This document shows positions 33,461 through 52,600 of a stretch of 64,000 nucleotides of DNA, piece after piece. The stretch covers positions 48,332,503 through 48,396,502 of the forward strand of contig CM032117.1 of NCBI GenBank assembly GCA_018894105.1, in the 5' to 3' direction. Numbering within the stretch: position 1 is the stretch's first letter; every line of letters starts with the position of its first letter. The notes beneath the pieces were generated by a model that was not told the origin of the DNA, did not search any database, and was given only the letters and a program-made list of their open reading frames with translations. Position numbers and translations under genes: made by a program. The DNA comes from Jacaranda mimosifolia. Its lineage: Eukaryota > Streptophyta > Magnoliopsida > Lamiales > Bignoniaceae.

Positions 33461-34505
33461 AACTACCTACACCTTTATAACTTTGACAAAATGACCATCT
33501 CCCTACCTAATGATAATGAACCAAAATTGTGTGAATAACAAGCTCTTTATATTTTACTTTAGATTAATGACCAAGTATGATCAATTCATTTAACTATATA
33601 CTACAAATCAAAATAAAAAGTTTTCATCAAGGTAAAAAAAGATTTTTCTTGTGAGGATCCAAGACACAGAGAATATTCTTTTCCTTACCAATTTTATTTC
33701 ATAGGGGATCCATGCTTGATGTTTGAGAAAACCCAAATTATATATTGTAATATATTATAAAATCAAAAATCATAAAAGTTTATATGTATCGATTAACTAA
33801 AAGTTCAATAGAAGTTTTTTCTTTGAGTTTCTTCAAATTGATAGGTCGTGTTAATGACAATTTCGTTTTTCTACTTTCTACATTCATTATAAAACTATAT
33901 TGTATAAATGGGTAAACTTTTGAATGGTTTATTACTTAAAACATAACATGTTGATTAATTTAGAAATAAATATTTCCTTTTTTATTTTGATTAGTAAATT
34001 TCAGTCAAAATTATGTTAATGTAGTAAAAAAAAAAATTAGAATTAAGTAATACAATTTAGAGTCAAATAAAATATTTTGCTCTAATTTTTTAAAATTAGT
34101 ACACCACATATATATATATATCGTACAAAGTTTCATTAAATTGAATATTAAAAATAAGCTCAAATATATTTTAATTGATTGTTATACATAAAATTTTGTT
34201 ATTAATTAATGTATTTTATCATGCACGTGAACTTTTCTTAAAATGAAATGACTAAAAAACTTAACAAAATTTAAAATATACAATGATATATTACAATGTC
34301 TCGTAAAGGGTGAAAAATGTTACACATAATAAAGATCATAGTTGAATTATTTATTGATCCAATAAAATTGACTGTATACATATATATATATATAGAATTT
34401 GAAATTTGGATCATAATCAACTTACGAATTTTGGTATGCTTATCTGTCTAAATAATAAAATTTAAAAAAAAAAAAAAAGAAAGAAAAATCAAAGGAAACC
34501 TACCT
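33461..34505. other. Spacer and presumed promoter region upstream of the Nudix gene
   Basis: AT-rich, without a coding frame. A TATATATATATATAG run at 34380-34394 lies about 210 bp upstream of the chosen NUDT19 start and could serve as a TATA element, but many similar runs occur in the window. An A-rich tract follows at 34461-34478. I see no other reliable regulatory motif. Confidence 0.4.
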
Positions 34506-34603
34506 ATGGCCAACAGGTCAAAAGAATACACTTGTCACCACCACAATTCACAAACTCAATTGACTCACCGCCCCCACTTTGGACTAACCATTCCCATATC
34601 CCA

Positions 34604-34607
<4 letters not shown>
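34506..34607 (+). promoter_or_regulatory. Upstream ORF (33 codons) overlapping the NUDT19 start
   Basis: An ATG at 34506 opens a 33-codon frame (beginning MANRSKEY) whose TGA (34605-34607) overlaps the main ATG (34604-34606) as ATGA. It is in a different frame from the main protein. If the transcript begins upstream of 34506, ribosomes would meet this frame first and would need leaky scanning or reinitiation to make the hydrolase. No transcript start is visible, so its presence in the mRNA is inferred. Confidence 0.45.
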
Positions 34608-41889
<7,282 letters not shown>

Positions 41890-42545
41890 AAGAGATAGAT
41901 AGCTACATATGTTCAGATTTGTTCTGCTTAGTTGCAAATTGCAATTCAAATCATCTTCTCCTTTTCACTTTGCCTAATTTCTTGGATATTATTATATAGT
42001 TGCATAATCAAATGGATAGCTCGATGGTGAAGGGGCCATTGATGGACCTCAAATTGTTCCTCTTAGAGATATTCAACTCTTAAAGAGGCATGGCATCTCC
42101 CAGCTTGAAGAGTCCTAGTTGAAGTTTCAATCTGTTGTAGCAGCATCTTTACCCGGTGAGAATGTTATATGGCCGGCAAGGCCTTGGCATCAAGCTTTTT
42201 CCTTGGCTGGGTGCCTAAATCTGCTTAAGTTTTCAACTAGTTGAACTATGGTAATAAATCCAGGATAGCTTCTTTTGTCTGCTTGGTTTTGTTAATGCCA
42301 ATAAAGAGGACATTGATGCATTCATGTCTAGTAATTTATAGAATCAACTTATAGCATACAACAGCCTGCCTGGCTGCAAGAGTTGCACTTCTTATAAATA
42401 TTATTGTAAATACTACTACTACTACTACAACAGAATGTTTCGCAAAATGTTTTCTTCGTGTTGTAGCTGTTGTAAATGCTTACATCAAACTATGGTGTAA
42501 TTCCCAATTTCTGAGACATCTTTCCATTCGGTCATCATTCAATAT
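41890..42545 (+). other. NUDT19 3' untranslated region and nearby downstream DNA
   Basis: Sequence after the TAA is not AT-saturated like the spacer beyond it. AATAAA occurs at 42253-42258 and ATAAAG-type signals near 42300; either could direct polyadenylation. A short (ACT)n run is at about 42412-42428. No further coding frame is supported. Confidence 0.45.
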
Positions 42546-43925
42546 TAACTTAGTTGCTTGGTGTAGGTGATTGTGATATGGTGAATGAATCCTATGGTTC
42601 CCTTTCAAAGGGGATATCTGAAATTGCTTTTGTGTCTGACATTCTGTTCATAATTATCATGGTTGGTGAATTCTGTAGTATTTTAACTTGCATGATATAA
42701 GTTTAAATACTCTAATTTTATTTTTTATTTCATCTACTATTCCATTTTATAGATATATGACATGTGTATTAAATATTTTTTATAAAAATTAATTTATTTA
42801 GAATTAGAAACTTAGTGTACATATATGAAGTTGGAATAAAAGATGAAATAGCAAATAAAATACAGAATTCAAAGTGGGTTGATTTACAAAGGCTGACACA
42901 TCATATTTCTCTCAACTTGAACTAATCCAAATGAATTCGGGAGGTACAAATCTGAATTACATATAAATTAAATTGATTAGTCTCTATGTTTCCAATCATT
43001 CCACAAGATACACTCTTAAGTTTGTGTCTCAGAGTGATTCGAAATCACGTGTCAAGGTTCACTAGATCAAGTTAAGAGAGCTTTATATGATTTGATAATT
43101 ATATAGTTTAAAAGGATGATAGGTCTTATTTGAAATTACAATTACAATTAGGATTTGTGGGAAGCAAAAGCATTCCTCAACTCAAGTTAATTGGGGTGGA
43201 ATGAAGAGAGGTCATTCTTAGATGGTATTTAGAGGAGGACGTCATGTCATGCCATCATGTGAAGGTGCTACGAACGGGTTATGGATAATTCGAATGGCGA
43301 GTAACGTTCGAACCAGAAGTGACTTGTAACTAATTCGCATGAGGAGCGTATTGTAGAATATAATGTTATTTAATTTAAATGACAGGGTTCATTTGACTTA
43401 TTTTGTTATGTCATCAATTTTTATTTATCTATTTATTTTTTATCTATGATGAGATTCTTTGAAATTATATACGTAGAAGTTAATTCCAGCCAGTTATTCT
43501 TATATTTGTGCCGCCAAATATGAAAATGCCACTCTAATCTCCATAACAAAGAATTGTACGAAGAGGTCTATATGAATCAACCTAAAGGATTTTAGGAAAT
43601 TGGACGAATTTTCAAGGTCTATCATTTAAAGCATATTTCTATTGCTTGAAACAATCGTGCAAACAATGATACCATCAATTTTAGCAAACTATCCCGTTAG
43701 TGTATGTTAGGAGAAATGGGAGAAGTTTTTTTATTTTCTCATTAAATTAGCTTCAACAACATAGATATAATTGTCACCACTCAGAAGGTTTGACATTCTC
43801 AACATTTGAGAAAAATGACACAGAAGAAGTTGAATACTTGCTTACAGTAAAGATACACTGAAATTGTTCAGGAAGACTACTGAATTTGTTTCAAGAGATT
43901 TACACCAAAATAAACATTTAATAAT
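42546..43925. other. Intergenic spacer between convergent genes, no gene seen
   Basis: AT-rich sequence with short more balanced stretches (about 43020-43330) that contain no usable reading frame. This may be the remains of an LTR element, but no ends are recognisable. Confidence 0.5.
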
Positions 43926-44198
43926 TTATATATACTAGAAAGGTGCATGTGTGCGGCACGTGACTTAATAATTTTTATGTTTATTTATTCTATGAATTAT
44001 TTAATATTTATATCTAATTTAAATTCTTATCAAAAAGAAAGACAAAATAAATTATCATTTTAAGTTGTAGTAGTAGCAATAAATAATATGAATTTCATTA
44101 AAATAGAACCAAGTAATTTATATCTCAAAATTGATAATAAAAACGACATAAATTGAAAAACTCTTTGGTAGAAAACATACAACCAAAGTATTGTCCAA

Positions 44199-44230
<32 letters not shown>

Positions 44231-47200
44231 GGTCTACTTTCTAGATTGCAATGCTTTATAGTCACTAACTTGAATTAACAATCTAAGCATAATTTATATA
44301 TATAGTAAGTAATTACATTATAAGCAATTTAGTTAATGGCTAGTTAAAAAGCAAAATATGCATCTCATTAAATTGATATCTTAACTACCATCCATCAAAC
44401 TAAATGATTAATATATAAAATTATGTACATATATTGAAGTATAAATAGTAAGGAATTCATTTGGATTTTAAAGAATATTCTAATAAAACTTTAGTAATCT
44501 TATTTTTGTGTTGCTTCTTTGAAACTTGAGCATCATTTTTCATATATTGTTAGCAACTCTTGAAAAGATGTTGTGCTTCCAACATAGTTTAAGAACAATT
44601 TAAGCTAATCTCTTTCTCCTTCTAAGGGATTGCACCATATATACAACCTCTCACATCTCATTTGTTCATTTCATTCAACATCTATGTTATTTGTCTTTAA
44701 TATAGTGTTCTGGATATTCTCTATAGAGACACGCTCTTTCTTTATCACTTTTATAGTATAGAGAAATGTTCCGTAAGCATTATTTTGGAGATGTGGCCAC
44801 ATTGAATGTTTTATAAATTTTAATTCGTACAATAAGCGCCAGATTGTTGATTTAGGATATGGTTGTAGATTTATAATTACATATATATTTTATTCAAATT
44901 GAATTAAAAAGTGCTCCGCATTAAATTGGGAGTACAAACCCTCTGAGCACCTTTAAAATGCTTACTTTCATTATTTATTTTCTTCATCACTTTAGATGAT
45001 GTTAATGGCTACTCTATCATAACAAGATATACTTGTACAATAGTTCATTGCCCGATAAAAGATATTGAAGAATAATTCCTTCTTCAACTTCACTACCTCT
45101 TGTCTCTCATTTTGATGGTGTTATCCATCATTTCTTGGAGTAATTCATATCTCAATTTTGATAGGTTATGATGGTAGTTATGCAATCTTGAGGTCTCCAA
45201 TTTTATATCATTATGTGTTGAAGATTGATAATTCTTTATATAAAAAAATTATAATTTGAAAGTGATAATAAATAGTAGAAAATCACATAAGTTTAAGACT
45301 TCGAATTTTTAATTATGCAAGTGTTTCACATATTCATTTTTTGCATTGACTAAATTTTGTATGTTAATAGCAAAATGAAAACAATCTCTTTGAAGTGTTA
45401 AGAGTAATAAACCATAAACAAACTTTATAAACATCATGTTCTCCTACAATAGTTGCACTACTTGTAAGGGGTCACTTGGACATATTCATTTTCTGAATTG
45501 AATTATTGAATGTTTTAAAACCTTTTTTTTAATGTGACCTACTGTATCACCTCTTGAAAAAATAAATGGATATTCCAATAGGCCGTAACATCCACAATAA
45601 TATATTCTTCTATGTTTATGTCCTCAATGTGCATGGATAAGAACATCTATATTATGATTATTCCCTTGAACCTAAATTGCTACAACACATTATTCTAATT
45701 TCATGCCTTTTGAGATATGAAGTTGAATATCATTCATTGAAAGGTAATTTTTTGACCTTCTAAAGATTTTTGCATATGAATTTATCTCGATTAATTTGGC
45801 AACTTTCCTTACAATTGCTTTTAATCATAAGTATGATTTTCTACTATCTTCATTCTATTCTGAAGCTCATATTCAGCTTTGACAAAAATAAAACTGAAAG
45901 GTACTAGGCCCATTTTCGTTTGGAATTAGTCCTAGAAGATTATTATATAGCATGCCTTGTGTTCAAAAAATATAAACTCCATCCTTTGCAGATTCAAACT
46001 CTTTATCTAATTTTATATAAAATAAAATAAAAGAGAATATGAAGTTCAAAACTCAAATAATTTTTCAAAAGTTTACGACCTCTGAACAACTTATGCAATT
46101 TATTTGACATTTGAATAAGTGTAGCTAGTTTTTCTATTGCCATAATAAGATATGCGAGGCTCATATTCAAATCTTACAACATTGTTATGATGCAATTAAG
46201 TGCCTTTTTTATTTCATAAATCCTCGAACATACAAATAAAAAATTATCAAACCTAATTAAAAAATGAGATTAAGACTTAAATGTTTTAATATATAATAAT
46301 TTTCTGTCCGCATGTATGATATTTATTTAAAAGCATAAAGTATATCTTTATTAACAATTACTAACCTTCTGATTGATAAGAATCATTTGTGATCTTAGAA
46401 GATATTGAATGGACAAATATTGCCAACTACATTCTTTAGGAACTAACTCTTTTCATCCAAAGTTACGATTCAAGAAGAGGTGCTACTTGTTGTTTGTCAT
46501 GTTTTTTCTCCATTGATGATTTAATTGACTTTCTCAGTTTTTGGGCTCTTAAGTTTTATTTATGTATTCCTGTCTCTTTCTAGTACTTAGTACGATATGT
46601 TTCTTCTTTATCCTATCTAGTTTTTATTGTCGAAACACATCTGTTATAAAATAGCATTGAAAAATTATGCCCATATATTTAAAATATAGGTGAGATTTTT
46701 CTAAATAACCATATATGATAATGTTCTAAGTACACACCAAAATATCTAGAACAATTCATTTATACGAAGTTGAATTATTGGTAGAAGTTTACTGATACAT
46801 TACCATTTTAAGAAACATTTACTGAAAAATGGAATAATGAAAATATGTGAATTGAAAAATTACTAAAATAAAATATATCTTGAAGAGCTTCATATTTAAA
46901 AGATATAGTTTACATGTACTTTTTAACATTTTAATGACTAACAGTAGCCAAAATTATTGAACTATTTTATTTTGGGATGATATTTTAATAAACTTTTATA
47001 TTTTAAATTTCTCTTCTATCATCCTCATAAATTGAATTTGTGCAAGTTCTTTTTCAATTTTAATTTACTTTTTTTCTTTTTTGTTTATTGAAAATGTATA
47101 AGCATGTGACTTACTTATTATGTTTTCATTTTTTCTAAAAATAAATTTAAATTATTATTTTATGAAACGTATCCATTGATACACTATCTATTCATACTTT

Positions 47201-48140
47201 TTTATAAATGTGATGTGATATATTTATATTTAATGTATATATGCATGTTAGGATGAAAAAATTGATAGAACTAATTTAGTGAATTTTTTTACAAATTTAA
47301 TTTAATATATTTAAAATAATTTTTTTAATTAGTAATGCATGTAATAAATAATATATATATATATAAATCAAAAGGCATAATAAATATAGTTTATATACGT
47401 CAATTTAATTTACGAATTTAATTATAGTTTACCACTAATCCATATATGTTAAATGCAATACTATAGAATTAATTTACTGAGATTTTTTATGAGTTTAATT
47501 AATTTAAAATTTAAAATAAATTTAATTAGTAATGCATGCATGTGATAAATAAATGTATATACATTTGATAAGTCAAAAGGCATAATAAATATGGTTTATA
47601 TACATAAATTTTATTTAATAAATCAATTGTAAATATACAACGAACTTGTCAAGGGTACATAGAAGCCAAGCCGTGAAAAGGATTACACCATTCGTATTCT
47701 TCAAGTAAATGGAATTTGACACATGTTAACAAATAAATGACCCCCAAAAAAGGTATTTCAAATCAATAGCATAATGAAACAAAGAGAACTTTACCAATAA
47801 ATTATATAAATAAATTTAATTCAATAATTTAATTGTAATTTAACACTAATTCATATAAATAAATTTAATTTAAAATTTAAGATAAATTTAGTTAGTGTAA
47901 TACATGCATATAATAAATAAAATGTATATACATTTGATGTATGTACATTCAATGTATATACATTTGATAAATCAAAAGGCATAATAAATATGATTTATAT
48001 ACATAAATTTTATTTAATAATTTAATAACAATTTAATTATAATTTATCAATAATACTTTCAGATAGGGATATTTTTGTATTCGCATAAAAAGAAAGAAAC
48101 AATTATATTTATTAATACTTTTATAGGTAGTATAGATATA
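43926..48140. mobile_element. Possible Helitron-like or other large AT-rich element
   Basis: The left edge TATATACTAGAAAGGTGCATG, followed by GCGGCACGTG, resembles 5' ends seen in plant Helitron-like repeats. The right part ends near TTTTATAGGTAGTATAGATA (48119-48138). Helitrons make no target duplication, so ends are hard to prove, and I did not find a clear CTRR terminus with hairpin. The interior is strongly AT-rich with only short, broken frames and includes a tandem repeat (47366-48050). Apart from that I see no gene in these 4.2 kb. Confidence 0.3.
47366..48050. repeat. Tandem repeat of ~205 bp, about three copies
   Basis: The phrase TCAAAAGGCATAATAAATAT followed by GTTTATATACATAAATTTTA recurs at about 47367, 47572 and 47971. 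It is each time preceded by TAATGCATG(CA)TGATAAATAA-type and followed by TTTAATTGTAATTT-type sequence. About 170 bp of unrelated sequence (47640-47810) separates the second and third copies. Non-coding. Confidence 0.65.
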
Positions 48141-48699
48141 AGTGTTGTTAGTCGTATTGACATACCTATAGATAGGAGTTATTTTCGTAGGAGAGAAACG
48201 TGCCCAATATAGAACAAAGGAAATGCGCACACAATGACTCGGGGGTTGAATTTGTGCATTACAGGCTTTAGTGATTCCATTCAGCTATAGGGCTGAGAGG
48301 GATAATACTTATAGCCAAAATCTTCTAGATTCCCCTGGCCAAGTACTTAAACAATGTATGAAAAATTTCGTAAGAATATTTTTGGAGCCTATACTTTGAT
48401 CGTTAAATTGAAGAATATATGGCAAGTCAAAAGCAATTTTATATCTATTGAGTATACTCGAATCACATTTTTATGATATCATATATATTGTTTTTATAGT
48501 GAATAGTAGTGAATAATAATTAAAAATAAATATTTATATTCAAATAATAATCACAAAATATAAATATATAACTTTAATCGATGGCATGATCTGACATGAT
48601 TAAAATTTTATTATATTATCTTGAGGTAAAGAGTTGAATACCAAAGGATGTATTTAGTCTTTGTTATTGGGGAGAAAAAATATCCTCACAAAAATGTAT
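48141..48699. other. Intergenic spacer, no gene seen
   Basis: AT-rich DNA with no credible reading frame and no repeat that I recognise. Confidence 0.5.
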
Positions 48700-48847
48700 G
48701 GGAGCTTTTGATAATGTTCTAGCAAAACAGTCTTGCTTTGCCAAAATATAGCCAAACATGTATTTATCTTCCTTTCAAAATGCCAAAACTGATTTTTCCT
48801 AGAATATCATTCTCTATCCTTCATTAACCTCAAAATTTTCCCACTTT

Positions 48848-48888
<41 letters not shown>

Positions 48889-49176
48889 CATATATATTTT
48901 ATTATTATTCTTACAATAAAAAAAAATACTCAATTTTATTTTCTACCCAAAAACCCAACAAAAAAGCATTAATTTGACTATTACAGTAAAAAAAACCCCT
49001 AAAATATAAACAAACATATCCACACTTTTTATAATAAATTTCTAACTATTTCTCAAAACATAAACAAACATTCATTATATTCACCAATATAACTTTCACA
49101 TTCCTTGACCCCACCCCCAAAATTCATTTCCCCAAAATATATCATAATCATCTACAAAACATAACCAAAAATTCCC
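48700..49176 (-). mobile_element. Tourist-like MITE, copy 3, inverted, just past the GRV2 3' end
   Basis: In reverse orientation the ends are GGGAATTTTTGGTTATG and its partner GGGAGCTTTTGATAATG. TAT flanks both sides (48697-48699 and 49177-49179). It shares the CCCAACAAAAAAGCATTAATT and TATTACAGTAAAAAA blocks with the other copies and contains a (CA)n run at about 48849-48885. It lies about 460 bp beyond the GRV2 stop codon, so it may overlap or follow the transcript end. Confidence 0.75.
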
Positions 49177-49637
49177 TATGCAATTGCTGCAGTGTTGACA
49201 TTCGTCTGCAGAATTAAGAAAAGATTTGCTTGCAGAAGTAGGCCCATATTTCGCATCTCACATTAATAATTACCAAGTGAAAGATAAAAAATGCATACAC
49301 AACAATATTGTCTTCACCTTCCACATGAAGGATGAAAAAAATACCGGACAGGAACTGTTTAATCAATCAAACTGCAATGCCGCAAACACAACTAAAGTAA
49401 TCAATCTCATCTGCCACAACTATACAAAATGGTGACAATGGCAATTTACAAAATTTATGTCTACGCACAGGTACTCCATTCACACTTTATGATGAAATAT
49501 TGTGAATGTGAAACACAGAGACAGAAAAAGAGCTGTACATTTTGCTATACAAGGAAAAAATATGTCCAAAATGGCACCAGTTACTCATCCAAATGCCTTC
49601 TCTTATCATTCTTAGTGGAGCCAAATCTGTAACAAAC
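49177..49637 (-). other. Presumed GRV2 3' untranslated region
   Basis: The stretch downstream of the GRV2 stop has a more balanced composition than the spacer and no coding frame of its own on either strand. A canonical AATAAA on the minus strand was not found, so the end of the transcript cannot be fixed. Confidence 0.4.
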
Positions 49638-52600
49638 TTAATATCTTTGATTGATGTTGCTCTTTTGTGTACCCTGCTTGCCATTTGAATCAGGAGTCAT
49701 TGTGGTAGGGGATTTTGTTTGACTAGGCTGTGGTGGAGGAGCTGTAAGTGCATAAGTAAGCCTAGACGAGGAACTTTCAATGAGACCAGCAACTCCAGCA
49801 GCTGAAGTTTGAGCATTTGAAGGAAGGAAAAGATCATGCCTCTGATCTTTATATGCATTCCAGACCTGCACATCCCAATTTGTCACATAAATAAATGTAG
49901 GACAACATATATTGAAGCCTTTTAACCTCATATTTCAGTCAATCAAATTGCAAAACATGGGTGTTTTGTCATATTAAATCAACACAACTTTGGGTACAAA
50001 TAATCACAACCATACAGGTATATTCATGTTAAGAACTTTAAGACATTGATGTTAGGTCTAGACTCACTGAGGTGAAACAGCCTGACCCAGAGAGCGACGC
50101 GAAGAATTAATTGACATTGGCAGGCCAAGGATGATCCAATATTTCAAGTAAAGTGTAGATCTCAGAACTCGCAGTTGGTGCCATGTCATTACAATGGCTA
50201 AACCATACACTAGTCCCATTGCCTAAGCCTATAAGAGAAAAATAACCTTTTCTGGATAACCTCTTATACACACATATTCACATATTGTGTCACACCTACA
50301 CCTACACCTACATATACATATAGATACACACACATATAGACAATTCTAATTCTGTGATCCAGTGGGGTGGTAGGGTAATAGGTTTGTCCTGTAAGGGATT
50401 AATAAACCATTGCCCCAATTGCAAGTAACATGTATAATTTTTCAAAATAGTTATCTGGCTTCATGAAGAGGAAGACGAGCTAACTTGCTTCCTAGAGTAA
50501 CAAGGGAGAACTAGCAATCACTTACAAATGCCATTTTTCACTTCACAGCATTCAGTGTTTTGAACCTCTATAGCAGTAAATAATCTCCTAGCTATCACAA
50601 AATCTGATTTCTGAATTGCCCAAATTCATCATCTTCCATTCTAAGAGTTGATGTGTATCCAATCTTTTGTACAATTGCTTTTTGGTTACAAGACAATTTA
50701 CTGCATAAATAAGTGCATACTGTATTAAAGGGGGAAATCAGGGAATGAACTTTTATGTTGGAGCAAGTCCCCAGAGAGAGTCAGAGGCCACGAAGTTAGT
50801 GTTCATTACGTAGTATTGGGAACAGTCCAAATGGACTCCTACACAAGGAAGTTCATTTGTAGAAGTATTCATATCTTCAGTAATTTCAAGTGGACATTTA
50901 GATTAAGTCACTTCTCTATAATTCCATTCTTTGAGCTGTGAGTATTGATGGCTTTTTAAAATAACTACACATTCTACTAGATGGTCACTAAAGTATATTT
51001 CACCTAACACTTGGCAAACTTGAAGCACTTCTTGCAAACTCCATTCTGGAAAGTTCATTTCATGGATGAACTTATCATTTGAGTAGTCAAAGCAAACACT
51101 AACCTAAATCTCCCCACCCACCCCATCACCCCTCAGTGACTTTAGGCATCTCAATAAGCCTTTTCATGTGAACTGAGTGACGTATCTAGAATAGTGTCCT
51201 ATGTGGAATGAACCAAAAATAAAGGATTTTAAGCCTAAGATTGATGGAAACATTGAAACAACTCTTCTTCAGAATCCTAAAAGAAATTTCATCAATATTT
51301 TTCTAGAAAACTTACAGATTAAATCATTGCAATGCTACCAAAAAAATATAACAATAATATGTAAATAGAAACTCGTGGTCAGAAAAGTATAATGTTGTTA
51401 GGGAGATGAAACAAAATCCTTTTTTGTTAACTTTGAAATCTGCTAACACATGTTGGGTTTTGCAACTAATTGCAGTCCTCTAAACAGCCATAAAAAAATT
51501 GAAGTTATTAACAGTAATAATAAAAATGTAAATGCACTGCCAGCAAAAATAACTAATTTGGTTCATTTATAATATGGATGAAAATGAAGTTTTTTGGTTT
51601 ATTATGAAACCCACTAACATGAATGCGACACGCAGCCACAGCATGCCAACACATTTTTACATGGTTAAAAGAAAATTTGTGAATTTGACTGGAGATTCTT
51701 CCAAAATTGACCAGAAATTTAGTGAAAGTTCGACAAACTGCACTCACAAGGTCCGCAGCACTGGAGAATCTGGTTGCAAGTCTTCCAATAAATCCTTTCA
51801 CCAAAATGTCGTGTTCTGAGTATTAAATTCTCAAAACACCCATTTAAAACTTACCATCACAATTTGTATCTGTCGAGGAGAACCTATCGCACTTCACATA
51901 TATTTGGCGTGAGAATTATTTCAAAACAATTTAAGCTTTTCGATGTTCAATTCATGTTCTATGTTTGATAACCCCCGCTGTGTCATACTCCATGTCACAA
52001 AACTCCATGCATTATGCTTGAAATTTCAAAAAGATCCCATTTGCAAATTGGGATTCCATGACCTGTCCTGTGGAATTTTATTACCAAGATCCAAACAGAC
52101 CATACTGTTACCTGACCCCATCCTACCTATTCCCATGCCTGTGTACCAAGAATTTTTTTCCCCAATAAGCCTACATCCTTCACATTTAAATGCAAAACAC
52201 AAGGAAACATGTCAAATAAAGATGGAGCAATCTTATTCAGCTTCCTCAATTTTCTTAGCCAAAATAAATTTCAAAACATTAATTTCATCATTATTAACTT
52301 GGCCCTCTCACATGCTAATCAAAAGACTCCTTATGCAACCACCACAGTGGCTCAAGAAAAGCTTCAGTACCAAGGACTTATTTTGACCTTTGTAGAAATT
52401 TCTATTTCAGTGCGCATTTTTTTTTTTTTTTTTGTTTTCTCCTGTCCTTGTAAGGAAGACGGAAGTACCTCGTGCTGGTACTCATCTTAGTTGAAAGAAT
52501 GATTGCTTATAAGGGAAAAACAATTAAAACAAGCATCACCTGAAGCAGCTCAAATTCTGGTGAAAAGCAAAACCATGATTAAGGTATCACATTATGATGT

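Noticed and set aside
51553..51804. 83-codon minus-strand ORF as an extra GRV2 exon
   Set aside because: The exons on either side (52794-52862 and 49638-49865) join in phase and match the family order without it.
51943..52386. 147-codon plus-strand ORF in the last GRV2 intron
   Set aside because: Composition is intron-like, there are no recognisable motifs, and it is antisense to the gene.
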